Shown here: positions 48,591 to 59,275 of the stretch, one piece after another
Numbering within the stretch: the first letter of the stretch is position 1
How the letters are laid out: every line of letters starts with the position of its first letter
Source of the DNA: Burkholderiales bacterium
GTDB taxonomy: Bacteria > Pseudomonadota > Gammaproteobacteria > Burkholderiales > Burkholderiaceae_C
NCBI GenBank assembly: GCA_016219375.1
Contig: JACRNC010000023.1
Coordinates: forward strand, 124,001-188,000
DNA: 64,000 bases
Direction of reading: 5' to 3'
Program-made: the position numbers and the translations under genes
The notes under the pieces: generated by a model
What the model was told of the DNA's origin: nothing
The model's database searches: none
Seen by the model: only the letters and a program-made list of their open reading frames with translations

Positions 48591-49780
48591 GCGCGGGCCT
48601 CCTCGGTCGTGGCGGGGTCGACGCCGGCCTCACGCTCGCGGCTGCCGCGCAGGCGGGCCAGCGGGTTGATGCGCCGCGCCAGGCCGACGATGCCCTGCGG
48701 CAGGAAGAGCGTGACCGCGATGAAGAGCAGGCCCAGGAAGTAGAGCCAGAACTCCGGAAAGGCCTGGGTGAACCAGCTCTTGGCCCCGTTGACGAAGAAG
48801 GCGCCGACGATGGGGCCGATCAGCGTGCCGCGCCCGCCCACGGCCGCCCAGATGGCCATCTCGATGCTGGCTGCGGGCGTCATCTCGCTGGGGTTGATGA
48901 TGCCGACCTGCGGCACGTACAGCGCCCCGGCCACGGCGCACATCACGGCCGAGATCGTCCAGATGGCGAGCTTGTAGGCCAGCGGGTCGTAGCCGCAGAA
49001 CATCACGCGGCTCTCCGCATCGCGGATGGCCTGCAGCACGCGGCCGAACCGGGTGCCCATCAGCCAGCGCGCCATCAGGAAGAAGCCGACGAGCACGACG
49101 CCGGTGATGGCGAACAGCACCATGCGCGTCTCGGGCAGCGTGATGCCAAAGCCCAGGATGCGCTTGAAGTCGGTGAAGCCGTTGTTGCCGCCGAAGCCCG
49201 TCTCGTTGCGGAAGAAGAGCAGCATGGCCGCATACGTCATCGCCTGCGTGATGATGGAGAAGTACACGCCCTTGATGCGCGAGCGGAAGGCAAAGTAGCC
49301 GAAGACGAAGGCCAGCAGCCCGGGCACCAGCAGGATCACCAGCACCGCGCGCAGGAAGGAGTCGCTGCCGGCCCAGTGCCAGGGCAGCGACTGCCAGTCC
49401 AGGAAGACCATGAAGTCCGGCAGGTCCGACTGGTAGCTGCCCTCGCGGCCGATCTGGCGCATCAGGTACATGCCCATGCCGTAGCCGCCCAGCGCAAAGA
49501 ACAGGCCGTGGCCCAGCGAGAGGATGCCGGCAAAGCCCCAGATCAGGTCGATGGCCAGCGCGCAGATGGCGTAGCACATGATCTTGGCGATCAGGCCGAC
49601 CCAGAAGTCGCTCAGGTGCAGCGGATGGCCGGCGGGCAGGGCGAGGTTGAGCACCGGCACGATCACGGTGACGATGAGCAGCACGGCCAGCACGGCGGCC
49701 CAGCCGGTGGCGCCGAGCAGCAGGCCGCGGCGGGGTATGGAGGAAGGGGAAGAGGGCATGCTGAGGCTGGGAGCGTTCAT
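48587..49780 (-). CDS. urtC: Urea ABC transporter permease UrtC
   Basis: The 397-residue LivM-type permease has about nine to ten membrane segments. Family stretches include CYAICALAIDLIWGFAGILSLGHGLFFALGGYGMG (about 70-105), and RNETGFGGNNGFTDFK, RVLQAIRDAESRVMFCGYDP and GGRGTLIGPIVGAF further on. The start MNAPSLS at 49780 is 115 bp downstream of urtB, with an intergenic repeat in the gap. Confidence 0.95.
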   Translation of the reverse strand: MNAPSLSMPSSPSSIPRRGLLLGATGWAAVLAVLLIVTVIVPVLNLALPAGHPLHLSDFWVGLIAKIMCYAICALAIDLIWGFAGILSLGHGLFFALGGYGMGMYLMRQIGREGSYQSDLPDFMVFLDWQSLPWHWAGSDSFLRAVLVILLVPGLLAFVFGYFAFRSRIKGVYFSIITQAMTYAAMLLFFRNETGFGGNNGFTDFKRILGFGITLPETRMVLFAITGVVLVGFFLMARWLMGTRFGRVLQAIRDAESRVMFCGYDPLAYKLAIWTISAVMCAVAGALYVPQVGIINPSEMTPAASIEMAIWAAVGGRGTLIGPIVGAFFVNGAKSWFTQAFPEFWLYFLGLLFIAVTLFLPQGIVGLARRINPLARLRGSREREAGVDPATTEEARA

Positions 49781-49790
49781 TGCGCGACCG

Positions 49791-49889
49791 TGCCGCCACG
49801 CGGATCAAGCGGCTGCCGCGGATCCGGCTTGGCCGGGCCGCAGGCGGCGCGCCCTTGAGGGGGCACGCGAAGCGTGTAGGGGGTGTAGG
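49791..49889. repeat. Intergenic repeat, copy 2 (urtB-urtC gap)
   Basis: This copy mirrors the blocks of 47603-47693 in the same order and orientation, with a CCCTTGAGGGGG hairpin and a GTAGGGGG end. It fills nearly the whole urtB-urtC gap. Confidence 0.75.
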
Positions 49890-49895
49890 GGGCGC

Positions 49896-51542
49896 TCATG
49901 CCTCACGACCTTTCAGGGCGAAGAGGCCTTGCGGGCGCTTCTGGATGAAGACCACGATCAGCACCAGCACCATGATCTTGGCCAGCACCGCACCGGACCA
50001 GCCCTCCAGCAGCTTGTTGATCACGCCCAGGCCGAGCGCCGCGTAGACCGTGCCGGCGATCTGGCCGACGCCGCCGGTGACGACCACCATGAAGGAGTCG
50101 ACGATGTAGCCCTGGCCCAGGTCCGGGCCCACGTTGCCCACCTGGGACAGCGCGCAGCCGGCCAGCCCGGCGATGCCCGCGCCCAGCGCGAAGGCCAGCG
50201 TGTCTATGCGCGCGGTGTTGACGCCCATGCAGGCGGCCATCGGCCGGTTCTGCGTCACGCCGCGCACGAACAGGCCCAGCCGCGTGCGGGCGATCAGCAG
50301 CGTCATGCCCACGAGCACCAGCGCCGCGAAGGCGATGATGGCCAGGCGGTTGTAGGGCAGGGTGAGGTTGCTCATCACCTGCACGCCGCCGGTCAGCCAG
50401 CCGGGGTTCTCCACCTGCACGTTCTGCGCGCCGAAGAGCGAGCGCACGCCCTGCATCAGCACCAGGCTGATGCCCCAGGTGGCCAGCAGTGTTTCCAGCG
50501 GCCGGCCGTACAGCCAGCGGATGACGGTGCGCTCCAGTACCGCGCCCACCAGTGCGGCGGTCAGGAAGGACGCCGGGATGGCCGCGGCGATGTACCAGTC
50601 GAAGGCCTGCGGCAGCCAGGCGCGGAAGGCGTTCTGCACCGCGAAGGTGGCATAGGCGCCGATCATGATCAGCTCGCCGTGGGCCATGTTGATCACGCCC
50701 ATCAGGCCGTAGGTGATGGCCAGGCCGAGCGCGGCCAGCAGCAGGATGGAGCCCAGGCTGATGCCGGTGAAGGCCACGCCCGCGCGCTCGCCCCAGGCCA
50801 GCCGGGTGGTCACCGCATCCAGCGCCTGCTGCAGCGCGCGGCGCACGGCGGGGTCGGCCTCGCCGCCGTCGGCAGCCGGAGCCAGGCGCTCGGTCAGCAG
50901 GTTGCGGATGGCGGGGTCGTCGCTGCCGGCCAGCTCCCGGGCCGCGGCGATGCGCTGGTCAGCGGCCTCTGCGGTGATGCCCGCCATGGCGCGCAGCTGG
51001 GACAGCTCGGCCTTCAGGCGATCGTCGGTCTCCTGGGCGGCGGCGCGCTCCAGCAGCGGCAGCATGGCCGGCGTGACCTTGCCCTTCAGGTCGGCGATGG
51101 CCGCGCGCCGGGCGGTGGTGTCGGCCGAGAAGAGGTTGAGCGCAGCCAGCGCGGCCTCCAGCTCGCCGCGCATGCGGTTGTTGTTGACCACGTCCTCTGC
51201 CGTCTCGGGCGGCTGGGCCGGCTGGCCAGTGGCGGCTTCGACATAGCTGCCCTCGCGCAGCACATAGGCGCGCTGCTCGTCCACCTTGACGGCATCGTCC
51301 AGCAGCGCCTGGATCAGCGGGGCGAGCCGGGCATCGCCTGCGGCCACGGCCGATTGCAGTGCGGCGATGCGCGCATCGTTGTCGCCCGCGGCAATCGCAT
51401 GCGCCTGCTGCGCGGTCAGCGCCCAGGCCGCGCGCGGCAGCAGGGCGGCAAGCAGCAGGGCCGCCAGCGCGATCAAGGCCAGCAGCCCGCGCCGTGATCG
51501 GGCAGCCGGTATCGAGAGGGTGTGTGCGGAGGGCCGGAGCAT
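49896..51542 (-). CDS. urtB: Urea ABC transporter permease UrtB
   Basis: The 548-residue protein has a signal-like first helix (LLALIALAALLLAALLPRAAWA), a periplasmic helical domain of about 230 residues rich in Ala, and a LivH-type permease from about residue 270 (GLAITYGLMGVINMAHGELIMIGAY, GRPLETLLATWGISLVLMQGVRS). The extended N-terminus is a known property of UrtB. The start at 51542 places the first helix correctly; the frame is open upstream into the urtA terminator. Confidence 0.94.
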   Translation of the reverse strand: MLRPSAHTLSIPAARSRRGLLALIALAALLLAALLPRAAWALTAQQAHAIAAGDNDARIAALQSAVAAGDARLAPLIQALLDDAVKVDEQRAYVLREGSYVEAATGQPAQPPETAEDVVNNNRMRGELEAALAALNLFSADTTARRAAIADLKGKVTPAMLPLLERAAAQETDDRLKAELSQLRAMAGITAEAADQRIAAARELAGSDDPAIRNLLTERLAPAADGGEADPAVRRALQQALDAVTTRLAWGERAGVAFTGISLGSILLLAALGLAITYGLMGVINMAHGELIMIGAYATFAVQNAFRAWLPQAFDWYIAAAIPASFLTAALVGAVLERTVIRWLYGRPLETLLATWGISLVLMQGVRSLFGAQNVQVENPGWLTGGVQVMSNLTLPYNRLAIIAFAALVLVGMTLLIARTRLGLFVRGVTQNRPMAACMGVNTARIDTLAFALGAGIAGLAGCALSQVGNVGPDLGQGYIVDSFMVVVTGGVGQIAGTVYAALGLGVINKLLEGWSGAVLAKIMVLVLIVVFIQKRPQGLFALKGREA

Positions 51543-51607
51543 CGGGTCAGGATCGTTGTGGGACGTCGGCATCGCGAAGGAGCAAGCAGCAGGCTCGAAC
51601 CACGGGC

Positions 51608-51640
51608 AAAAAAACGCCCCGTCAGCCCAGGCCGACGGGG
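51608..51640 (-). terminator. Terminator between urtA and urtB
   Basis: Leftwards, CCCCGTC (51640-51634) pairs with GACGGGG (51623-51617) across a 10-nt loop and is followed by CG and seven T residues. It lies 68 bp after the urtA stop and inside the urt operon. Confidence 0.85.
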
Positions 51641-51707
51641 CCAGCCGCTCTCTCTTGTGCAGGGTGGGGACGGGGCGCATGCCATGCAGGCCTGCGCCCA
51701 TCACGCC

Positions 51708-52979
51708 TTACTTGCCTTCGGGCACGTCCTTCTTCTTGTCGTTGCCCGCGATGAAGGGGCTCCACGGCTGCGCGCGCACCGGGCCCGGGGTCTTCCAGAC
51801 CACGCGGAACTGGCCGTCGGCCTTGACCTCGCCCACGAACACCGGCTTGTGCAGGTGGTGGTTCTTCTCGTCCATCTTCACGGTGAAGCCCGACGGCGCC
51901 TTGAAGCTCTGGCCGGCCATCGCGGCGATCACCTTGTCGGTGTCGGTGCTCTTGGCCTTCTCCACCGCCTGCTTCCACATGTTGATGCCGATGTAGGTGG
52001 CCTCCATCGGATCGTTGGTCAGCGGCTTGTCCTTGTGGCCGGGCAGGTTCTTGGCCTTGGCATAGGCGGCCCACTTCTTGATGAACTCGTCGTTGGTCGG
52101 GTTCTTCAGGCTCATGAAGTAGTTCCACGCCGCCAGGTGGCCGACCAGCGGCTTGGTGTCCACGCCGCGCAGCTCTTCCTCACCCACGCTGAAGGCCACC
52201 ACCGGCACGTCGGTCGCCTTCAGGCCCTGGTTGCCCAGCTCCTTGTAGAAGGGCACGTTGGAGTCGCCGTTGATGGTGGAGATCACCGCCGTCTTCTTGC
52301 CCGCGGAGGCGAACTTCTTGATGTTGGCGATGATGGTCTGGTAGTCGGAGTGGCCGAAGGGCGTGTACTCCTCCATGATGTCCGCATCCGCCACGCCCTT
52401 GCTCTTGAGGAAGGCGCGCAGGATCTTGTTGGTGGTGCGCGGGTAGACGTAGTCGGTGCCCAGCAGCACGAAGCGCTTGGCCGAGCCGCCGTCCTTGCTC
52501 ATCAGGTATTCCACCGCGGGAATAGCCTGCTGGTTGGGCGCGGCACCCGTGTAGAACACGTTCTTCTCCAGCTCCTCGCCCTCGTACTGCACGGGGTAGA
52601 AGAGCAGGCTGTTGAGCTCCTTGAACACCGGCAGCACCGACTTGCGGCTGACCGAGGTCCAGCAGCCGAAGACCACGGCCACTTTGTCCTGCGAGATGAG
52701 CTGGCGGGCCTTCTCGGCGAACAGCGGCCAGTTGGAGGCCGGGTCCACGACCACGGGCTCCAGCTTTTTGCCCATCACGCCGCCCTTGGCGTTGATCTCG
52801 TCGATGGTCATCAGCGCCACGTCCTTGAGCACCGTCTCCGAGATGGCCATCGTGCCGGACAGCGAATGCAGGATGCCCACCTTGATGGTGTCGGCGGCAA
52901 GCGCGCCGGACGACAGGCTCAGCAGGCCGGCACTGGCCAGCGCGAAGCTGGCGGCTTTCAGGGCGAAGCGACGTTTCAT
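51708..52979 (-). CDS. urtA: Urea ABC transporter substrate-binding protein UrtA
   Basis: The 423-residue protein has a signal peptide (cleavage after SSGALA) and a Leu/Ile/Val-type periplasmic binding fold: DTIKVGILHSLSGTMAISETVLKD, VVFGCWTSVSRKSVLPVFKE, LLFYPVQYEGEE and LGTDYVYPRTTNKILRAFL. These are the urea/short-amide binding signatures. It is the first gene of the leftward urt set and has a sigma-54 promoter match about 95 bp upstream. Confidence 0.96.
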   Translation of the reverse strand: MKRRFALKAASFALASAGLLSLSSGALAADTIKVGILHSLSGTMAISETVLKDVALMTIDEINAKGGVMGKKLEPVVVDPASNWPLFAEKARQLISQDKVAVVFGCWTSVSRKSVLPVFKELNSLLFYPVQYEGEELEKNVFYTGAAPNQQAIPAVEYLMSKDGGSAKRFVLLGTDYVYPRTTNKILRAFLKSKGVADADIMEEYTPFGHSDYQTIIANIKKFASAGKKTAVISTINGDSNVPFYKELGNQGLKATDVPVVAFSVGEEELRGVDTKPLVGHLAAWNYFMSLKNPTNDEFIKKWAAYAKAKNLPGHKDKPLTNDPMEATYIGINMWKQAVEKAKSTDTDKVIAAMAGQSFKAPSGFTVKMDEKNHHLHKPVFVGEVKADGQFRVVWKTPGPVRAQPWSPFIAGNDKKKDVPEGK

Positions 52980-53069
52980 GGGTTCTCCGTGTGTGGACCG
53001 AAGGGGCCAGGTGTGGACTGGCGGGGGTGGTGTCCGCGGACCCGTTCCGCGGAGGGCGCAGGCTGTACT

Positions 53070-53084
53070 GCAACGCCTGTGCCA
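53070..53084 (-). promoter_or_regulatory. Sigma-54 promoter of urtA
   Basis: Leftwards the sequence reads TGGCAC (53084-53079), five bases, TTGC (53073-53070). This matches the -24/-12 consensus TGGCAC-N5-TTGC without mismatch. The expected start is about 80 bases before the urtA ATG. Dependence on RpoN is inferred. Confidence 0.75.
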
Positions 53085-53262
53085 GCACGACCGCAAGCGC
53101 ATGGGAATACGCAGGCTGACGCAGGGTGATGCGTCGTTCGACGCAGGTGGCGGCGTGCCGTCGCGGTGCACCGTGCGGCAGGCCGATGCAGGTCATCGGC
53201 GACCGGGCTGATCCGTTGTGGTGCGCAGGACCGGCGCGCAGCGGGGGGTGGTGAGCCGCGCT

Positions 53263-53279
53263 TGCGCGCTGTTGGTGCG
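53263..53279. promoter_or_regulatory. Candidate NtrC site upstream of urtA
   Basis: GCGC-N7-GTGC at 53264-53278 differs by one base from the NtrC core GCAC-N7-GTGC and has the TTGGTGC half found in strong sites. It lies about 180 bp upstream of the urtA -24 element, a normal enhancer distance. Confidence 0.35.
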
Positions 53280-53468
53280 CCGGGTCTGCTCTCTGTGGAA
53301 GGGCCGCCATGCACGTTGGCGGGGCGGCGTGGGCGGGCCGATGCGGTCGCTGCGGCCGCTGCGGTGCATGTCCGCTGCAGGGCCTTGTGCTGCGCCGATG
53401 CCGGCTCTGATCAGCCCAGATCGGGGCTCATCCGCCCCTTCAGCGGGCGCCGGCCGTGCGCACGGGCC

Positions 53469-53484
53469 TGGCTTGCACTTTGCA
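53469..53484 (+). promoter_or_regulatory. Sigma-54-like promoter of ureA
   Basis: TGGC (53469-53472) and TTGCA (53480-53484) keep the invariant GG-N10-GC spacing. Two bases after TGGC deviate from consensus (TT for AC). The expected transcript start is about 85 bases before ureA. Confidence 0.55.
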
Positions 53485-53490
53485 TGTGCA
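53474..53490. promoter_or_regulatory. NtrC-type palindrome
   Basis: TGCACTTTGCATGTGCA is a perfect TGCAC-N7-GTGCA palindrome, the NtrC consensus form. It overlaps the -12 part of the ureA sigma-54-like element, so it could block that promoter, serve as an enhancer for urtA about 390 bp away, or both. Confidence 0.55.
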
Positions 53491-53581
53491 GTGCCTTAAG
53501 GTGCCCGGATCCAAGCGGCTGTGTGGGATCCGCCCTTGCCCTGCCGCGCCCCCTCTAAGAGCCGACCTGCGCCCTTCGCTC

Positions 53582-53884
53582 ATGGACCTGACGCCCCGAG
53601 AAAAAGACAAGCTGCTGATCTTCACCGCCGCGCTGCTGGCCGAGCGCCGCAAGGCCCGCGGCCTCAAGCTCAACCATCCCGAGGCCGTGGCGCTGATCAC
53701 CGCGGCCATCCTGGAGGGCGCCCGCGACGGCAAGACCGTGGCCGCGCTGATGAGCGAGGGCAAGACCGTGCTGGCGCGCGACGAGGTGATGGAAGGCGTG
53801 CCCGAGATGATCCCGGAGATCCAGGTCGAGGCTACCTTTCCGGACGGCACCAAGCTGGTCACGGTGCACCAGCCCATCGTCTGA
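53582..53884 (+). CDS. ureA: Urease subunit gamma
   Basis: The 100-residue protein is a standard UreA ([35 protein letters not shown] to LVTVHQPIV), a structural subunit of the nickel urease that hydrolyses urea to ammonia and carbamate. It opens the rightward ure cluster. The start at 53582 is the family start; the frame is open upstream across the promoter. Confidence 0.97.
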   Translation: MDLTPREKDKLLIFTAALLAERRKARGLKLNHPEAVALITAAILEGARDGKTVAALMSEGKTVLARDEVMEGVPEMIPEIQVEATFPDGTKLVTVHQPIV

Positions 53885-54017
53885 TCGTCTGATCGCCCGA
53901 CGGCCTGGTCGCTTGATGGCCCGACCACCCAACCGCCCAACCGCATCCCCGCCCCGCGCCGCCGGCCGCCTGCATCCTCTCCACACCGCCCCTGCTGAAC
54001 CAGAAAGAACGCGCCGC

Positions 54018-54644
54018 ATGACGTCCCAACGCTCTGCCCTCCTGCCCACTCCGCGCCGTGCCGCGCGCATGCTGGCCGCGCCTGTGCTGGCCGCCTGCTC
54101 GGGTGCCGCCCTGGCCCATGCCGGGGCCGACCTGGGCGCACATCACGGCAGCGCCTTCATGGCCGGCTTCGCCCATCCCTTCGGTGGTGCCGACCACCTG
54201 CTGGCCATGCTGGCCGTGGGCGTGTGGAGTGCGCTGACGCTCAAGGGCGCGCGCCGCTGGGCCGCGCCGGCCAGCTTTGCGGCCATGCTCTTCATCGGCG
54301 CGCTGCTCGGCCTCAGCGGCCTGTCCATGCCGGGCGTGGAGCCGGTGATCGCCGCCTCGCTGCTGGCGCTGGGCCTGCTGCTGGCCGCACGCGCGGCGCT
54401 GCCGGCCTGGGGGGCCTCCATGCTGGCCGGCGGCTTCGCCGTCTTCCACGGCCTGGCGCATGGCAGCGAGCTGGCCGCGGCATCGTCGCCGCCGGCGGGC
54501 TTGGCCGGCATGCTGATCGCCACCGCGCTGCTGCACGGCGCGGGGCTCCTCATCGGCAGCGTGCTGGCGGGCCGCCAGGCCTGGCTGCCGCGCGCGGCCG
54601 GTGCCGTGGTGGCCGGCTTCGGCCTGGCCCTGCTGGCCGCCTGA
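54018..54644 (+). CDS. ureJ: HupE/UreJ family nickel permease
   Basis: The 208-residue membrane protein has a signal-like N-terminus, the family motif HPFGGADHLLAMLAVG near the first periplasmic loop, FHGLAHGSEL and about six to seven hydrophobic segments. HupE/UreJ proteins are thought to bring nickel for urease or hydrogenase. Placement between ureA and ureB is found in several Burkholderiales. The 133 bp after ureA are low-complexity (repeated TGATCG/CCGACC words). Confidence 0.9.
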   Translation: MTSQRSALLPTPRRAARMLAAPVLAACSGAALAHAGADLGAHHGSAFMAGFAHPFGGADHLLAMLAVGVWSALTLKGARRWAAPASFAAMLFIGALLGLSGLSMPGVEPVIAASLLALGLLLAARAALPAWGASMLAGGFAVFHGLAHGSELAAASSPPAGLAGMLIATALLHGAGLLIGSVLAGRQAWLPRAAGAVVAGFGLALLAA

Positions 54645-54656
54645 ACGGAGCGGCCC

Positions 54657-54962
54657 ATGATCCCCGGCGAGCTCTTCACCGACGGCGCGGACCACGCGCT
54701 CAACCCCGGCCGCCGCGTCATCACCGTGGTGGTCGAGAACACCGGCGACCGGCCCATCCAGGTCGGCAGCCACTACCACTTTGCCGAGACCAACCCGGCG
54801 CTGCGCTTCGACCGCGCGGCCGCACGCGGCATGCGGCTGAACATCGCCTCCGGCACCGCGGTGCGCTTCGAGCCCGGCCAGCAGCGCACCGTGGAGCTGG
54901 TGGACTATGCCGGCGACAGGCTGGTCTACGGCTTCCGCGGCGAGGTGCAGGGCACGCTGTGA
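54657..54962 (+). CDS. ureB: Urease subunit beta
   Basis: The 101-residue protein is typical UreB ([46 protein letters not shown]-like end [13 protein letters not shown]). It follows ureJ by 12 bp with GAACGGAG as ribosome site. The gap of 143 bp to ureC is non-coding and longer than usual. Confidence 0.97.
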   Translation: MIPGELFTDGADHALNPGRRVITVVVENTGDRPIQVGSHYHFAETNPALRFDRAAARGMRLNIASGTAVRFEPGQQRTVELVDYAGDRLVYGFRGEVQGTL

Positions 54963-55105
54963 CGTGCCGTGCCCGTCCGGCTTGTCGCCGGTCGCTTCGC
55001 CCAGCCGCTGGCCGACTCTCGACGCTGCCCTGTCGCACCCGCATGTCGCGCCCTGCGACGTCCTCTCGCCCCGCGCCTTGAGGCGCCTTCATCCCACGCC
55101 GCCCG

Positions 55106-56857
<1,752 letters not shown>

Positions 56858-57855
56858 CCGACTGCCGCGCGGCGGCACCCACCGCCGCCACGCCGGCCAG
56901 CATCAGCGCCACGCTGCCGGGCTCGGGCACCGCGCTGACCTGCAGCCGGTCGATCTGCAGGCCGAAGTCGCCGTTGTAGCCGGCCTCGCTGGCCTGATAA
57001 GCCGTGGTGCCGGGCTCGAAGACGGCGACCACGCGGGCGGCAAAGAGCGGGTTGTCGTCCACCGCGGGCAGCGCGGATGAGAGCGCGACGGACGTGCTGT
57101 ACCAGGTGTCGGCCGCCGCCACGCCGAAGGTCTGCACATCGGCCCAGGTGGCGCCGCCGTCGGCACTGGCCTGGACGGCGAACCACTTGTTGGCGCTGGG
57201 CTGGTTGCGGTAGTCGAAGCTGATCGTGATGCCCGACCAGCCGGTGGTCGGCAGCGCCAGCGCAAAGCCGCGCGTGCCCGGCGCCGTGCCCTGCGCCGGG
57301 AAGCCGCCCACCGACCACGAGCTGTCCAGCGGGAAGCCGGCCGCATCCAGCGGCGAGCCGCTGGTGAAGAGGCCCGTGGCCCCGCCCACCAGCGACAGCA
57401 CCCCGCTGCCCGCATCCGGCGCCAGCGTGCCGGTGGAGACGAGGCCATCGTCGGTGTTGAAGCTCCATTGCGCCAGCACGGCGGCCTGCGCCGGCAGGGC
57501 GCCGATCAAGCCCAGGGCCCACACGGCGCCGGCCAGCAGGCCAGCGTGCCGCAGCCGGCGTGCAGGCGGGGTGGAGGGCAAGGGCAGGGCGGGGGGCGAG
57601 GTGATGGTCGAGGCGGGGATCAAGGCGGGAATCGAGGTGTGGTGCGGCATGACGGCTCCAGGGCAGATGGGAGACGCGGGCCGCCATGCAGAGGCGCCCG
57701 TTGTGTGACCGCCCCATGCTAGGCAGCCCGCCACGCCGGGCCATCCCTAGGCTCGCATGCGGGCTGCCGTGCCGCTGCGGGTCACACGCTGCGCCGCACG
57801 TAGGATGGCCGCCTTCCCCGTTCACCCCTTCCATTCCGATCAGCAAGGATCCGCC

Positions 57856-58137
57856 ATGAAAGCCATCTGGCACGGCACCGTCGTGGCCGAAAGCGACGAC
57901 ACGGTCGTCTTCGAGGGCGAGCACTACTTCCCCGAGGCCAGCCTCAAGCGCGAGTACACCCTGGGCAGCAACATGCGCAGCATGTGCTCCATCAAGGGCC
58001 CGGCCACCTACCTGTCGCTGTTCGTCGACGGCGACGTGCTGCCCGATGCCGTGCGCCTGCATGCCGAGCCCGGCGAGGCGGCCCAGGCCATCCGCGGCCG
58101 CTGCGTGTTCGCGCGCGGCGTGGCCATCGAGGACTGA
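57856..58137 (+). CDS. DUF427-like small protein
   Basis: The 93-residue protein begins MKAIWHGTVVAESDDTVVFEGEHYFPEASLKRE, which matches the start of DUF427 proteins. Its second half (MCSIKGPATYLSLFVDGDVLP, GRCVFARGVAIED) lacks the usual CPWKG and tail motifs. A good ribosome site (AAGGATCC region) precedes the ATG. Function unknown. Confidence 0.78.
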   Translation: MKAIWHGTVVAESDDTVVFEGEHYFPEASLKREYTLGSNMRSMCSIKGPATYLSLFVDGDVLPDAVRLHAEPGEAAQAIRGRCVFARGVAIED

Positions 58138-58163
58138 CCGGCCCCGGCGCGCCGGTCGGCCCC

Positions 58164-59072
58164 TCAGCGCCCGCGCAGCTTCTGCACCGCCGTCACGGCG
58201 GCCAGCACGATGCTGCCGGCAATGATGCCGACCACGATGTTGGCCGCCATCGGCAGCAGGGCCTGGCCGATGGCGCCGCTGCCGTGGGCCAGGTGGTCGA
58301 TGGCGTGGTGCAGGGGGGCCGCCCCATGCACCAGGATGCCGCCGCCGACCAGGAACATGGCCACCGTGCCGGCCACCGACAGGCCCTTCATCAGCCAGGG
58401 CGCGGCGCGCAGGATGCCCGCGCCCAGCGCGCGCGCGGCGGCAGAGCGGCGGCGCACCAGCAGCATGCCCGCGTCGTCCAGCTTGACGATGCCGCCCACC
58501 AGCCCGTAGACGCCCACCGTCATCAGGATGGCGATGCCCACCAGCACCATCACCTGGGTCAGGAAGGCCGCCTCGGCCACCGCGCCCAGCGAGATGGCGA
58601 TGATCTCGGCCGACAGGATGAAGTCGGTGCGCACGGCGCCCTTGATCTTGTCGCGCTCCAGGGCAACGAGGTCCACGCTCGGGTCGGCCAGGGCGCGGTC
58701 CAGCGCGGCATGCTCGGCCGCGTCGTCCTCCTGCCGGTGCAGCAGCTTGTGCGCGAGCTTCTCCACGCCCTCGAAGCACAGGAACGCGCCGCCCACCATC
58801 AGCAGCGGCGTCACCGCCCAGGGCGCGAAGGCACTGATCAGCAGGGCCAGCGGCACCAGGATGGCCTTGTTGACCAGCGAGCCCTTGGCCACGGCCAGCA
58901 CCACGGGGATCTCGCGGCTCGGGTCCACGCCCGTGACCTGCTGGGCATTGAGCGCCAGGTCGTCGCCCAGCACGCCGGCCGTCTTCTTGGTGGCGACCTT
59001 GGTGAGCAGCGCCACGTCGTCGAGCACGGTGGCGATGTCGTCGATGAGGGCAAGCAGGCTGGCAGCGGCCAT
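58164..59072 (-). CDS. DUF808 family (YedI-like) inner-membrane protein
   Basis: The 302-residue protein begins with the family signature [44 protein letters not shown] (about residues 4-48) and has around six membrane helices, with [19 protein letters not shown] in the middle. The role of this widespread family is unknown. The gene converges with the DUF427 gene and stands alone. Confidence 0.92.
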   Translation of the reverse strand: MAAASLLALIDDIATVLDDVALLTKVATKKTAGVLGDDLALNAQQVTGVDPSREIPVVLAVAKGSLVNKAILVPLALLISAFAPWAVTPLLMVGGAFLCFEGVEKLAHKLLHRQEDDAAEHAALDRALADPSVDLVALERDKIKGAVRTDFILSAEIIAISLGAVAEAAFLTQVMVLVGIAILMTVGVYGLVGGIVKLDDAGMLLVRRRSAAARALGAGILRAAPWLMKGLSVAGTVAMFLVGGGILVHGAAPLHHAIDHLAHGSGAIGQALLPMAANIVVGIIAGSIVLAAVTAVQKLRGR

Positions 59073-59195
59073 CGGATGGGGCAGTGAGTGAAGCAGGGGG
59101 ATTGCCGGGCAGCGACCCGGGCAGCCGGCTGGCGCGCCGGATCATACGGGCCGGCCTCAATGGGAGCAGCCAGCACGCGTGCCCACGGTGCCCAT

Positions 59196-59220
59196 GAAAA
59201 AGCCCGCGGCATGCGGGCTT
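59196..59220 (-). terminator. Terminator of the Gln-rich gene
   Basis: AAGCCCGC (59200-59207) and GCGGGCTT (59213-59220) form an 8-bp stem with loop GGCAT, followed leftwards by TTTTCATGG. It lies 55 bp after the stop of the Gln-rich gene. Confidence 0.8.
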
Positions 59221-59275
59221 GTGAGCGGCCGGCCCCTCAAGGCACCGGCACACCGAGAGCCGGGCTGGTGCCGGC

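Larger units (their letters stand above)
52980..53581. promoter_or_regulatory. 602-bp divergent control region between urtA and ureA
   Basis: No gene is supportable here, notably no ureD, which often sits between urt and ure genes. The region carries two outward-facing sigma-54 promoter matches and candidate NtrC sites, listed separately. Other candidate half-sites (GTGC/GCAC) are scattered between 53150 and 53280. Confidence 0.65.

Noticed and set aside
52980..53581. A hidden ureD or small gene in the urtA-ureA gap
   Set aside because: Short frames there (for example 53218-53499) are Arg/Ala/Gly-rich, lack ribosome sites and show no UreD features.
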